A stretch of 64,000 nt of DNA from Crystallibacter sulfonylureivorans_A (GCF_047607445.1 NZ_JBLKRT010000010.1:48978-112977), one strand, 5' to 3'. Positions 1 through 8,188 are shown, numbered from the stretch's first letter. The notes: a model not told the origin generated them from the sequence alone. Numbers and translations are program-made.

Positions 1-101
1 ACCAGCGTGGCGCGCTGCGCCGCCCCGTCCACCGCCGGCACCTGCAGGACGGTGGACTCGAACTCCGCACCGAGCATGTCTTCCTGCCAGTCGGCTGCCA
101 T
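1..101 (-). CDS. N-terminal fragment of a protein running off the left edge, possibly alpha/beta hydrolase
   Basis: Only the first 33 codons of this minus-strand gene are in the window. It starts at ATG (99-101), and a purine-rich GAGGAAGGA lies about 12 nt upstream. The visible peptide begins MAADWQEDMLGAEFESTVLQ. The text resembles the start of alpha/beta-hydrolase proteins often found beside pyrD in Arthrobacter, but no catalytic motif is in view, so the family is a guess from memory. It is divergent from pyrD, and the 100 bp between the two starts presumably holds both promoters. Confidence 0.45.
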   Translation of the reverse strand, partial: MAADWQEDMLGAEFESTVLQVPAVDGAAQRATL

Positions 102-201
102 CGCCAGGGTGGTCCTTCCTCTCGCCACGGTCGCTGACTTCATGCTAGCGCCTAAGGCGACACGGTTTGGTGCGGCGGCCCGCACACGGAAAACTAGGAC
201 C

Positions 202-1269
202 ATGCGCCTGTACCCAGCCTTCTTCCGCGCCGCGTTCTCCTGGATGGACGCCGAGCGCGCACACCGAATCGGTTTCCAGCTCATCCGGACCGCGCACCGC
301 TGTGGTGCCGGGGCCGTGCTGCGGCGGCTGACCCGTCCGCATCCGTCACTGGCCACCGAGGCCCTGGGACTGCGCTTCCCGTCGCCGTTCGGCCTGGCTG
401 CCGGCTTCGATAAAGAAGGCCACGGTATCGAGGCGCTGGCGGACTTGGGCTTCGGTGCGGTGGAGGTCGGCACCATCACCGGAAGCGCCCAGCCTGGCAA
501 CGCGCAGCCCCGGCTGTTCCGGCTGATCGAGGACCGCGCCGTGATCAACCGGATGGGATTCAACAACGACGGCGCCGCGGCGGTCGCACCGCGGATCGCC
601 GCCGCACGGCGCGGCCTTGCTGCCCGTTACGGGGCGCTGCGCCCGGTGATCGGCGTCAATATCGGCAAGACCAAGGTGGTGGAACTGGACAACGCCACCG
701 AGGACTACCTGAAGAGTGCCCGGCTGCTGGCGTCGTCCGCGGACTATCTGGTGGTTAATGTGTCCTCGCCGAACACTCCGGGCCTGCGGTTGCTGCAGAG
801 CGTGGAGACGTTGCGGCCGCTGCTGCAGGCAGTCCGGGAGACGGCCGATACGGCGGCCGGGCGACATGTGCCGCTGCTGGTCAAGATCGCCCCCGACCTC
901 AGCGACGAGGACATCGACGACGTCGCCCGGCTGGCGCTGGAACTGGAGCTGGACGGGATTATCGCGACCAACACGACGATTTCCCGGGACGGCTTGGTGT
1001 CCGACCCCGCCCAGGTTGCTGCCTGCGGCGACGGAGGCCTGTCCGGTGCTCCCTTGAAGCAGCGGTCGCTTGAGGTGCTGCGCCGGCTGCGCACCGCCGT
1101 CGGACCTGACATGGCGCTGGTAGCCGTGGGTGGCGTGGAGACGGCCGACGACGTACAGGAACGGCTGGATGCCGGCGCCACGCTGGTGCAGGGCTACACG
1201 GCATTCCTCTACGAGGGACCGTTCTGGGCCGGCCGGATCAACCGGGGCCTGACGAAGCGGCGGCGCTGA
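202..1269 (+). CDS. pyrD: Dihydroorotate dehydrogenase (quinone), class 2
   Basis: Oxidises dihydroorotate to orotate in pyrimidine synthesis, passing electrons through FMN to quinone at the membrane. The 355-residue product starts MRLYPAFFRAAFSWMDAERA, the amphipathic N-terminal helix typical of membrane-associated class 2 enzymes. Visible motifs include GLAAGFDKEG, GFGAVEVGTIT, NRMGFNNDG, VNVSSPNTPGLR (class 2 catalytic Ser loop), LVKIAPDLSD, IIATNTT, and the FMN phosphate-binding VAVGGVETADD and GATLVQGYTAFLYEGP. I chose the ATG at 202 because the family N-terminus begins there; the frame stays open 65 codons further upstream without family similarity. Length is normal for the family. Confidence 0.96.
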   Translation: MRLYPAFFRAAFSWMDAERAHRIGFQLIRTAHRCGAGAVLRRLTRPHPSLATEALGLRFPSPFGLAAGFDKEGHGIEALADLGFGAVEVGTITGSAQPGNAQPRLFRLIEDRAVINRMGFNNDGAAAVAPRIAAARRGLAARYGALRPVIGVNIGKTKVVELDNATEDYLKSARLLASSADYLVVNVSSPNTPGLRLLQSVETLRPLLQAVRETADTAAGRHVPLLVKIAPDLSDEDIDDVARLALELELDGIIATNTTISRDGLVSDPAQVAACGDGGLSGAPLKQRSLEVLRRLRTAVGPDMALVAVGGVETADDVQERLDAGATLVQGYTAFLYEGPFWAGRINRGLTKRRR

Positions 1270-1304
1270 CCAGGCGGAAGCTGGCAAGCACATTGGGCAT
1301 GAAA

Positions 1305-1336
1305 AAGGGTCGGGAGCAACGTTGCTCCCGACCCTT
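1305..1336. terminator. Bidirectional hairpin between pyrD and the DUF3043 gene
   Basis: A perfect 32-bp inverted repeat (arms of 16 bp, centre AACGTT) starts 36 bp after the pyrD stop and ends 24 bp before the end of the convergent DUF3043 gene. It is flanked by AAAA on the left, which reads as a U-run on the minus strand, so it is best placed to stop the minus-strand transcript and probably also stops pyrD. Confidence 0.8.
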
Positions 1337-1359
1337 GATGCGGTGTTCTCCGCGCAGAA

Positions 1360-1941
1360 TCAGCTGGGGTATTCGCCGCGCTTGACCTGCGGCTTCGGCA
1401 GCCGCATCCGGCGCAGCTGCAGTCCGCGCATCACGCCGTACCACACGGCGCCGCGCTCCACCTCGCCGAACTTGGCGGTCAGGCGCTTCTTCAGCTGCCG
1501 CCCCAGGATGAACGCGTCGACGGCCACCAGCCCCAGCAGCACCCAGAAGCCCACCAGGATGAAGGCCTGTACGTTGAGGTCGCGGACGAAGCTGAGGATC
1601 ACGAAAATCAGGGCGAAGACAATCAGGAATTCGCCAAGCACCCAGCGGGCGTCGACGAAGTCGCGGACAAAGCGCTTCTGCGGGCCCTTGTCTCGGAACG
1701 GCAGGTAGCGCTCGTCGCCGGTGTTCATCGCCTCGCGCATTTTCAGCCGCTGGTCCGCCTGGGCAAGCCGGTTGGCGTCGCGCGCTGCTTTGCGGTCGTT
1801 CGGGACCAGCGGGCGTTTCCGCGCAGCTTCCTGGTCCTTGCGCCGAGGTGTGGGCGCGCCCTTGCCGTCCCGGGGCTGGGCCGGGGTGGCCTGGTCGATG
1901 GTTTCTTGGGGCGTGGGAGCCTCTTTTTTACGTCCGAACAC
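1360..1941 (-). CDS. DUF3043 membrane protein
   Basis: 193-residue actinobacterial protein of unknown function. Residues 1-90 are charged and hydrophilic (Lys/Arg/Asp-rich, including RRKDQEAARKRPLVPNDRKA). Two adjacent membrane helices follow, at roughly 100-120 and 124-148, and then a basic tail. This matches the DUF3043 layout as I remember it. The start is GTG (1939-1941), translated MFGRKKE. A TATTCT -10 box at 1948-1953 lies six bases upstream with no Shine-Dalgarno, so the transcript is probably leaderless. It is divergent from the M20 peptidase, and the 112 bp between them carries both promoters. Confidence 0.85.
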   Translation of the reverse strand: MFGRKKEAPTPQETIDQATPAQPRDGKGAPTPRRKDQEAARKRPLVPNDRKAARDANRLAQADQRLKMREAMNTGDERYLPFRDKGPQKRFVRDFVDARWVLGEFLIVFALIFVILSFVRDLNVQAFILVGFWVLLGLVAVDAFILGRQLKKRLTAKFGEVERGAVWYGVMRGLQLRRMRLPKPQVKRGEYPS

Positions 1942-2053
1942 CAGTCAAGAATACCGGACCGGCCGCGGGTATCCGCCCGCTGTGAAGCACCGGCCCGGCG
2001 GCTGCCTTGCGGGCATCGGCGCGAGGCGCTGGGCGGGCGGTAGGGTGGCGGCT

Positions 2054-3433
2054 ATGACCAATGTGAACGTACAACAACTCGCCGCCGCGGTCGACTCCGA
2101 CATGGGGCGCACCATTTCCTCGCTGGAGCAGCTGGTCTCCATCCCCGGCATCGCCTGGGCGGCCTTCGATCCGCAGGATTTGGTCCGCAGCGCCGACGCC
2201 GTAGCCGGCCTGGTCCGCGAGCTCGGACTGGAGGACGTGCAGATCCTCAGTGTGCCGAACGGCGATTCTGACGGCGGCCCTGCGGTGGTGGCGCGCCGTC
2301 CGGCCGCAGCGGGCAAGCCGACCGTCCTGCTGTACGCGCACCACGATGTGCAGCCGCCGGGGGATCCGGCGCTGTGGCGGACCGAGCCGTTCAAGGCCAC
2401 GGAGATCGACGGCCGGCTCTACGGTCGCGGCACCGCCGACGACAAGGCCGGAATCATGGTCCACCTCGCCTCGTTGCGGGCGCTGCTGGAGGTCCTCGGC
2501 GACGACTTCGGCGTCGGCATCACCTTCTTCTTCGAGGGGGAGGAGGAAGCCGGTTCGCCGACCTTCCGTTCTTTCCTCGAGACCCACCGCGAACTGCTGC
2601 GGGCCGACGCCATCATCGTGGCCGACTCCAGCAACTGGAAGGTCGGTGTTCCGGCCCTGACCACCAGCCTGCGCGGCCTCGTCGACGGCACGGTGGAACT
2701 GCGCGTCCTGGAACACGCCGTCCATTCAGGCATGTTCGGCGGTCCGCTGCTGGATGCGCCCACCCTGCTCGCGCGGCTGATTGCCACATTCCACGACGAC
2801 GACGGCGCTGTCGCCATCGACGGGCTGGTCTCCGCTCCGCCCGCGTCGGTCGACTACCCGGAAGAGGACTTCCGGCGCGATTCCTCGGTGCTGGACTCAG
2901 TGCAGCTGGCCGGTACCGGCAGCATCGCCGACCGGCTGTGGAACAAGCCGGCCCTCTCCGTGATCGGAATTGACGCTCCCAGTGTGGAGCTGGCTTCCAA
3001 CACCCTGATCCCTGCGGCCCGGGCTAAGATCAGCCTGCGCCTCGCGCCGGGCCAGGACCCGGATCAGGCGATGGATGCGGTAGCAGCCCACGTGGCGGCC
3101 TATGCGCCGTTCGGGGCCGAGGCCACGTTCGTGCCGGGGGAGCGGGGCCAGGCTTTCGCCACCGATACCGCCGCACCCGCGGCCCAGGCCGCGCTGTGGG
3201 CGCTGGAACAGGCCTGGGGCACCCGGCCGGTGGAGGCCGGCATGGGCGGATCGATCCCGTTCATCGCTGACCTGACGGAGATCTATCCGCAGGCGCAGAT
3301 CCTGATCACCGGTGTGGAGGATCCCGATTCGCGGGCGCATTCGGCCAACGAATCGCTGCACCTGGGGGACTTCCGCAACGCCGTCCTGGCCCAGGCGCTG
3401 CTGCTGGCCCGGGTCAACGAGCACGGCATCTGA
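2054..3433 (+). CDS. M20 family dipeptidase (metallopeptidase)
   Basis: Predicted zinc-dependent cytosolic di/aminopeptidase of 459 residues. Family motifs in order: LLYAHHDVQPPGDPALW (first metal-binding His-x-Asp), GRGTADDKAG (bridging Asp), FFFEGEEEAGSP (catalytic and metal-binding Glu pair), IIVADSSNW, then the dimerisation domain and, near the C-terminus, GMGGSIPFI and HSANE with the last metal-binding His. The ATG at 2054 is preferred over far upstream in-frame codons because family similarity begins there. TAGGGT (2041-2046) lies seven bases before it with no clear ribosome site, suggesting a leaderless mRNA. The substrate cannot be read from the sequence. Confidence 0.92.
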   Translation: MTNVNVQQLAAAVDSDMGRTISSLEQLVSIPGIAWAAFDPQDLVRSADAVAGLVRELGLEDVQILSVPNGDSDGGPAVVARRPAAAGKPTVLLYAHHDVQPPGDPALWRTEPFKATEIDGRLYGRGTADDKAGIMVHLASLRALLEVLGDDFGVGITFFFEGEEEAGSPTFRSFLETHRELLRADAIIVADSSNWKVGVPALTTSLRGLVDGTVELRVLEHAVHSGMFGGPLLDAPTLLARLIATFHDDDGAVAIDGLVSAPPASVDYPEEDFRRDSSVLDSVQLAGTGSIADRLWNKPALSVIGIDAPSVELASNTLIPAARAKISLRLAPGQDPDQAMDAVAAHVAAYAPFGAEATFVPGERGQAFATDTAAPAAQAALWALEQAWGTRPVEAGMGGSIPFIADLTEIYPQAQILITGVEDPDSRAHSANESLHLGDFRNAVLAQALLLARVNEHGI

Positions 3434-3482
3434 AGCGGAGTCCGCAAAAGGCTTGGAGGCCGGCCAAGTTATCCCATTTTGG

Positions 3483-3517
3483 GCGTCGGGACGTACGATG
3501 GAACGGTAGCCCGACGC
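3483..3517. promoter_or_regulatory. Inverted repeat over the erpA promoter region
   Basis: GCGTCGGG (3483-3490) and CCCGACGC (3510-3517) form a perfect 8-bp dyad around a TACGAT -10-like hexamer (3494-3499), about 60-90 bp upstream of the erpA start. The position would let a repressor block the promoter or a short hairpin form in the leader. The promoter assignment rests on the -10 only; the -35 is weak. Confidence 0.35.
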
Positions 3518-3573
3518 ACCACTGAGTAATAGCAGCAGGTCACCGGACGGCCCGTCATAGATAAGGAAGTGCA

Positions 3574-3960
3574 ATGAGCGCAACGACCAACTCATCCGCC
3601 CCCACCACGGCTGAAGAAACGGCAGAACTGCCCACGCATGAAGTGGCTCTGACCGATGTGGCAGCGGGGAAGGTGCGCAGTCTCCTGGAACAGGAAGGCC
3701 GTACCGACCTGCGCCTGCGGGTTGCGGTCCAGCCCGGCGGATGCTCCGGCCTGATCTACCAGCTGTACTTCGACGAGCGGATGCTCGACGGCGACGCAGT
3801 CCGTGATTTCGACGGCGTTGAGGTGGTCGTGGACAAGATGAGCGTTCCTTATCTGTCCGGCGCCTCGATTGACTTCGAGGACACCATCTCCAAGCAGGGA
3901 TTCACCATCGACAATCCGAACGCCGGTGGCTCCTGCGCCTGCGGGGACTCGTTCCACTAA
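3574..3960 (+). CDS. erpA: Iron-sulfur cluster insertion protein, HesB/IscA/ErpA type
   Basis: A-type carrier that delivers Fe-S clusters to apoproteins. The 128-residue product has the three conserved cysteines: Cys in PGGCSGL (about residue 52) and the C-terminal CACGD pair, plus the family core LRVAVQPGGCSGL and SIDFEDTI. An N-terminal extension of about 25 residues rich in Thr/Glu/Ala precedes the fold. ATG 3574 has AAGGAAG seven bases upstream. The gene stands directly in front of ctaC, so it may help mature the Rieske and other Fe-S proteins of this region; that link is inference from position. Confidence 0.93.
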   Translation: MSATTNSSAPTTAEETAELPTHEVALTDVAAGKVRSLLEQEGRTDLRLRVAVQPGGCSGLIYQLYFDERMLDGDAVRDFDGVEVVVDKMSVPYLSGASIDFEDTISKQGFTIDNPNAGGSCACGDSFH

Positions 3961-4016
3961 CAGCTGGCGGGGGCGTTCCCCGGCCGCAGCAGCGGCCGAC
4001 GCACAGGGGAGCCTGT

Positions 4017-4033
4017 CACATGAAAGTCATGTG
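4017..4033. promoter_or_regulatory. CACATGA-N3-TCATGTG palindrome upstream of ctaC
   Basis: A perfect 7-3-7 dyad lies 103 bp before the ctaC start codon, just upstream of a TACAGT hexamer (4047-4052) that could be a -10. Such a compact symmetrical site suggests binding by a dimeric regulator controlling the oxidase operon. There is no U-run and the stem is only 7 bp, so a terminator for erpA is less likely but not excluded. Confidence 0.45.
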
Positions 4034-4135
4034 TGCGGGTAAGCTCTACAGTGAGTAGTAAAACTGGATATGAGGCCAGGGCTTTGCTCTGCCATGGCCC
4101 CATCACTTGCACGAAACAAAGAGGAAGGGCCGTCT

Positions 4136-4981
4136 GTGAGTTCGCAGGTTCGAACCGGCAGTCGACGCGCCAGAATTGCCAAGGCCACTGGTCTGGGCGC
4201 AGTTGGCGCGTTGTTGTTGACGGGATGTTCAGAAGAAGTCCGCCTGGGCTGGTTGCCCACGCAGCGGGACGTTACCAACCACACCCCGGAAATCATCGAT
4301 TTGTGGGTTAATGGTTGGATCGCCGCGTTGGCTGTTGGTGTCCTGACCTGGGGCTTGATCCTCTGGTGCATCATCGCCTACCGCCGGCGCAAGGGCGAGA
4401 CCGGCTACCCCCGCCAGCTCAGCTACAACCTGCCGCTCGAAATCTTCTACACCGCGGTCCCGATCGTTATGGTGTTGGTCTTCTTCTACTTCACGGACAA
4501 GACCACCACCAACCTCACCACCCGGACGGACAACCCGGACGTCGTCGTCGACGTGCGCGGCAAGCAGTGGGCTTGGGACTTCAACTACGTCAAGCAGGAC
4601 AAGTACTTTGCCGGTGTGCAGGCCCACCTGACCGGTGAGACCGGCGTTCCGGAGACCCTGCCGACGCTGTACCTGCCGGTGAACAAGAGCGTGGAGCTGG
4701 AGATCAACTCCCGCGACGTCATCCATTCGTTCTGGGTTCCCGCCTTCCTTCAGAAGGTGGACATGGTCCCGGGCAAGACCAACTACCTGAACTTCACCCC
4801 GACCCGTGAGGGTATCTACGACGGCAAGTGCGCCGAGCTTTGCGGCGAATTCCACTCCGAAATGCTCTTCCGCGTCGCTGTGGTCTCCGAGGCTGAGTTC
4901 GAGGCGCAGATGGCACGGCTCAAGGACGGCCAGATCGGCGAAGAGTACGACCGCAACCCCTACGCTGAAGCGTCGAAGTAA
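4136..4981 (+). CDS. ctaC: Cytochrome c oxidase subunit II (aa3-type), lipoprotein
   Basis: Carries the CuA centre that takes electrons from the diheme cytochrome QcrC and passes them to subunit I. The 281-residue product starts at GTG 4136, eight bases after GAGGAAGG, and this choice puts an arginine-rich lipoprotein signal first with lipobox LLTGC (Cys31). Two membrane helices follow (about 60-85 and 105-125). The CuA domain shows KQWAWDFNY, HSFWVPAF and the binding loop CAELCGEFHSEM with both Cys, the His and the Met. It is the first gene of ctaC-ctaD-ctaF, with 17 bp to ctaD. Upstream ATG codons in frame (4070, 4094) lack a ribosome site. Confidence 0.97.
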   Translation: MSSQVRTGSRRARIAKATGLGAVGALLLTGCSEEVRLGWLPTQRDVTNHTPEIIDLWVNGWIAALAVGVLTWGLILWCIIAYRRRKGETGYPRQLSYNLPLEIFYTAVPIVMVLVFFYFTDKTTTNLTTRTDNPDVVVDVRGKQWAWDFNYVKQDKYFAGVQAHLTGETGVPETLPTLYLPVNKSVELEINSRDVIHSFWVPAFLQKVDMVPGKTNYLNFTPTREGIYDGKCAELCGEFHSEMLFRVAVVSEAEFEAQMARLKDGQIGEEYDRNPYAEASK

Positions 4982-4998
4982 AGGAGCGAGGGCCACAA

Positions 4999-6726
4999 GT
5001 GTCAACGTACGAATACACAGCTGACGACCGGGGTACCACGGTAGCTCCGCGCGTCGTCCCGCGGTCCAAGGGGCGCATCGTCGTCAACTGGATCACCTCC
5101 ACGGACCACAAGACCATCGGGTACATGTACCTGATCACGTCGTTCATTTTCTTCTGCCTCGGCGGCGTGATGGCCCTGGTCATCCGTGCTGAACTGTTCG
5201 AACCGGGCATGCAGATCCTGCAGACCAAGGAACAGTACAACCAGCTCTTCACCATGCACGGCACGGTGATGCTGCTGATGTTCGCCACCCCGCTGTTCGC
5301 CGGCTTCGCCAACGTCATCATGCCGCTGCAGATCGGCGCCCCAGACGTTGCTTTCCCGCGATTGAACGCGCTGGCCTTCTGGTTCTTCCTGTTCGGCAGC
5401 GTCATCGCCGTTGCCGGCTTCATCACCCCGCAGGGCGCAGCCTCCTTCGGCTGGTTCGCTTACGCACCGTTGTCCAACACCACGTTCTCGCCCGGCGTGG
5501 GCGGAGACCTATGGGTGTTCGGCCTGGCACTGTCCGGCTTCGGCACGATCCTTGGCTCGGTCAACTTCATCACCACCATCATCACCATGCGGGCCCCGGG
5601 CCTGACCATGTGGCGGATGCCGATCTTCACCTGGAACACGCTGGTCACCGGCATCCTGGTCATGATGGCGTTCCCGCCGCTGGCCTCCGCCCTGTTCGCG
5701 CTTGGTGCTGACCGACGGTTCGGTGCACATATCTTCAACCCGGAAAACGGCGGCGCCATCCTCTGGCAGCACCTGTTCTGGTTCTTCGGCCACCCCGAGG
5801 TGTACATCATCGCCCTGCCGTTCTTCGGCATCGTGTCCGAGATCTTCCCGGTGTTCAGCCGCAAACCGATCTTCGGGTACAAGGGCCTGGTCTACGCGAC
5901 CATCGCGATTGCTGCCCTGTCCGTGACGGTGTGGGCACACCACATGTACGTCACCGGATCGGTCCTGCTGCCGTTCTTCGCCTTCATGACCATGCTCATT
6001 GCGGTCCCCACCGGCGTGAAGTTCTTCAACTGGATCGGCACCATGTGGCGCGGATCGATCACGTTCGAAACACCGATGCTGTGGAGCCTGGGCTTCCTGG
6101 CTACCTTCCTGTTCGGTGGCCTGACCGGCATCATCCTGGCTTCGCCGCCGCTGGACTTCCACGTCTCCGACACCTACTTCGTGGTGGCGCACTTCCACTA
6201 CGTGGTCTTCGGTACCGTTGTGTTCGCCATGTTTGCAGGCTTCTACTTCTGGTGGCCCAAGTGGACCGGCAAGATGCTCAACGAGCGCCTGGGCAAGATC
6301 CACTTCTGGATGCTGTTCCTCGGCTTCCACGGCACCTTCCTGATCCAGCACTGGCTTGGTGTTGAGGGCATGCCCCGCCGCTACGCGGACTACATGCCGG
6401 AAGACGGGTTCACCGCAATGAACCAGTTCTCCACCATCGCTTCGTTCGTGCTGGGCGCTTCGATGATCCCGTTCTTCTGGAACGTGTACATCACCTGGCG
6501 CAACGGCAAGAAGGTCGAAGTTGACGACCCCTGGGGCTTCGGTGCCTCGCTGGAGTGGGCCACCTCTTGCCCGCCGCCGCGGCACAACTTCACCTCGCTG
6601 CCCCGGATCCGGTCGGAGCGCCCGGCGCTGGACCTGCACCACCCGGAGCTCGCACCGCGGCACACCCCGACGACTCCGGTGCCGGCGGCCCAGCTGGCCG
6701 GTCCCGCTGACCAGAAGGATGCATAA
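4999..6726 (+). CDS. ctaD: Cytochrome c oxidase subunit I (aa3-type)
   Basis: Catalytic subunit holding heme a and the heme a3-CuB centre; it reduces oxygen and pumps protons. 575 residues with twelve membrane helices. Visible ligands: HGTVMLL (heme a His in helix II), GHPEVYIIALP (CuB His with the cross-linked Tyr), AHHMYV (two CuB His) and AHFHYVVFG (heme a3 and heme a His). GTG start 4999 is preceded by AAGGAGCGAGGG. The C-terminal tail after the last helix (CPPPRHNFTSLPRIRSERPA) is the usual actinobacterial extension. The stop codon is two bases before ctaF, so translation is probably coupled. Confidence 0.98.
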   Translation: MSTYEYTADDRGTTVAPRVVPRSKGRIVVNWITSTDHKTIGYMYLITSFIFFCLGGVMALVIRAELFEPGMQILQTKEQYNQLFTMHGTVMLLMFATPLFAGFANVIMPLQIGAPDVAFPRLNALAFWFFLFGSVIAVAGFITPQGAASFGWFAYAPLSNTTFSPGVGGDLWVFGLALSGFGTILGSVNFITTIITMRAPGLTMWRMPIFTWNTLVTGILVMMAFPPLASALFALGADRRFGAHIFNPENGGAILWQHLFWFFGHPEVYIIALPFFGIVSEIFPVFSRKPIFGYKGLVYATIAIAALSVTVWAHHMYVTGSVLLPFFAFMTMLIAVPTGVKFFNWIGTMWRGSITFETPMLWSLGFLATFLFGGLTGIILASPPLDFHVSDTYFVVAHFHYVVFGTVVFAMFAGFYFWWPKWTGKMLNERLGKIHFWMLFLGFHGTFLIQHWLGVEGMPRRYADYMPEDGFTAMNQFSTIASFVLGASMIPFFWNVYITWRNGKKVEVDDPWGFGASLEWATSCPPPRHNFTSLPRIRSERPALDLHHPELAPRHTPTTPVPAAQLAGPADQKDA

Positions 6727-6728
6727 CT

Positions 6729-7130
6729 GTGAAGATTGAAGCCTGGCTATTCATCGCGCTTGCGCCGTTCTTCGCCATTGTTGGCACGGTTTACGGCTTC
6801 ATGGGTCAGTGGCACGAACCAGTCGGTTACCTGGCGCTGTGGTTGACGGCCGGACTGTCGCTGATGATCGGCGGCTACCTCTGGTTCACGGCTCGGCGTG
6901 TCGGACCCCGTCCCGAGGACCGGGTAGACGCCGAAATCCATGAGGGTGCCGGCGAACAGGGCATGTTCAGCCCGTGGAGCTGGTGGCCGCTGGTCTTGGG
7001 CCTTGGGGCCGCTTCCGGCTTCATGGGTCTGGCAGTCGGCTGGTGGATCGTCTACATTTCCCTCGGCCTCACCACCGTAGCCATCATTGGATGGGTCTAC
7101 GAGTACAGCCGTGGAGATCACGCCCACTAG
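6729..7130 (+). CDS. ctaF: Cytochrome c oxidase subunit IV, actinobacterial type
   Basis: Small accessory subunit of the aa3 oxidase in the actinobacterial bc1-aa3 supercomplex. The 133-residue product has four hydrophobic stretches (about 3-23, 31-52, 82-103, 105-125) separated by a charged loop with RRVGPRPEDRVDAEIHEGAGEQG. The start GTG 6729 lies two bases after the ctaD stop, and the gene closes the ctaC-ctaD-ctaF operon, being followed directly by a strong terminator. Identification rests on size, helix pattern, the loop and the invariant position. Confidence 0.93.
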   Translation: MKIEAWLFIALAPFFAIVGTVYGFMGQWHEPVGYLALWLTAGLSLMIGGYLWFTARRVGPRPEDRVDAEIHEGAGEQGMFSPWSWWPLVLGLGAASGFMGLAVGWWIVYISLGLTTVAIIGWVYEYSRGDHAH

Positions 7131-7147
7131 GCGCATAGCACCACCTG

Positions 7148-7179
7148 AAGGGCCCGGAACCGCTTGGTTCCGGGCCCTT
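7148..7179 (+). terminator. Intrinsic terminator of ctaCDF
   Basis: 14-bp GC-rich stem AAGGGCCCGGAACC with its complement, 4-base loop GCTT, ending in CCCTTT, 17 bp after the ctaF stop. The U-run is short, as is usual in GC-rich actinobacteria. Confidence 0.85.
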
Positions 7180-7215
7180 TCGCATGCCCGGGATCCTCCC
7201 GCGCTGCCGCATGGC

Positions 7216-7227
7216 TGGTCTAGACCG
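7216..7227. promoter_or_regulatory. dre-type operator in the promoter of the DasR-like gene
   Basis: TGGTCTAGACCG contains the perfect palindrome GGTCTAGACC (7217-7226), the core of the DasR-responsive element (known consensus ACTGGTCTAGACCACT). It sits immediately upstream of a TAGAAT -10 hexamer (7231-7236), in the spacer position, about 45 bp before the start of a DasR-like GntR gene. The simplest reading is autoregulation by that protein. The site is seen directly; who binds it is inference. Confidence 0.7.
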
Positions 7228-7269
7228 GGATAGAATGGCTTCGACCCCATCACCTGTGCAGGAGGCCGC

Positions 7270-8055
7270 ATGTCCATCAGTTCGGCTGCGATCGAGGGCG
7301 AGATCGACGTTACCTCTCGCACTGCGAAGCATGTTCAGCTGCGGGACATCCTGCGCCGTCATGCCCAGGAACGCTGCGAACCCGGCAGCGCCTTCCCATC
7401 GGAGCGGGATCTGACCGAGCGCTTCGGCGTTGCGAGGATGACCGTACGGCAAGCAATCGACTCGCTCGTAGCCGAGCAGGTACTCGAGCGCATCGTCGGC
7501 CTGGGGACGTTTGTACGCCAGCCCAAGCTGGACCTGCAGGTCAAGCTCACCTCGTACACGGAAGAGATGCAGCGCCGCGGGATGGTCCCGGACGCGCGGG
7601 TGCTCAGCTTTGAGCAGATCGGCGCCACGCCGCTGGTTGCCCGCGAACTCCAGATCGAGGAGGGCCAGCCGGTGGTGCGTTTCCGCCGTCAGCTGCTGGC
7701 CGATGCCGAGCCCATGAGCGTGGACGAAAACTTCATCCCCGCCCAACGGGTGCCGGGCATCCTGGACGAGGGCCCCCCGTCGTCGCTGTACAACGTTCTG
7801 AGCGAACGCTATGGCCTGATCATGGAGTGGGGCGAGGACACCATCGAGGCCACCGCGGCGCAGCCCTCCATCGCCCGCCTGCTGAATGTGGACATCGGCT
7901 CGCCGCTCTTGAAAATCCAGCGGCATGCCTACGTGTCCAAGACGATGGTGGACTTTTCCATCTCGTACTACAGGGCGGACCGCTACAAGCTCTGGGTGCC
8001 GCTGCAACGGCCTGGTGGACGCGCGCCGCGTTCCTACAACGTGAAGAGGTATTAG
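7270..8055 (+). CDS. GntR family (HutC subfamily) regulator, DasR-like
   Basis: 261-residue repressor. Residues about 25-90 form the winged helix (LRDILRRHAQERCEPGSAFPSERDLTE-type core, with SERDLTERFGVARMTVRQAI and a GLGTFV wing). The rest is the UTRA effector domain with LTSYTEEMQRRGMVP and a closing YRADRYKLWVPLQRP. These motifs closely follow DasR and NagR, whose ligands are amino-sugar phosphates. ATG 7270 has AGGAGG five bases upstream. A dre palindrome lies in its own promoter. Its place between ctaCDF and qcrB-qcrA-qcrC-ctaE is odd for this cluster, and no amino-sugar catabolic gene is nearby, so targets are probably elsewhere. The effector is inferred. Confidence 0.88.
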   Translation: MSISSAAIEGEIDVTSRTAKHVQLRDILRRHAQERCEPGSAFPSERDLTERFGVARMTVRQAIDSLVAEQVLERIVGLGTFVRQPKLDLQVKLTSYTEEMQRRGMVPDARVLSFEQIGATPLVARELQIEEGQPVVRFRRQLLADAEPMSVDENFIPAQRVPGILDEGPPSSLYNVLSERYGLIMEWGEDTIEATAAQPSIARLLNVDIGSPLLKIQRHAYVSKTMVDFSISYYRADRYKLWVPLQRPGGRAPRSYNVKRY

Positions 8056-8140
8056 GGGGCCCAGAGGGGCCTAGAACGCCGTGCCACGGTACTTTCAGCC
8101 AATGGGGGAGGTGCTGAAAAACGTTCCCGGCATAGACACA

Positions 8141-8173
8141 AGAATGGCCCCGGACTCAGTCCGGGGCCATTCT
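8141..8173. terminator. Bidirectional terminator between gntR and qcrB
   Basis: A 14-bp stem reading AGAATGGCCCCGGA, with loop CTCAG and its complement, lies between the convergent gntR and qcrB genes, 15 bp from the qcrB stop and 85 bp after the gntR stop. It ends CCATTCT, giving little U-run on either side, but the stem is strong and correctly placed. Confidence 0.8.
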
Positions 8174-8188
8174 CATGCAGACGGTACT

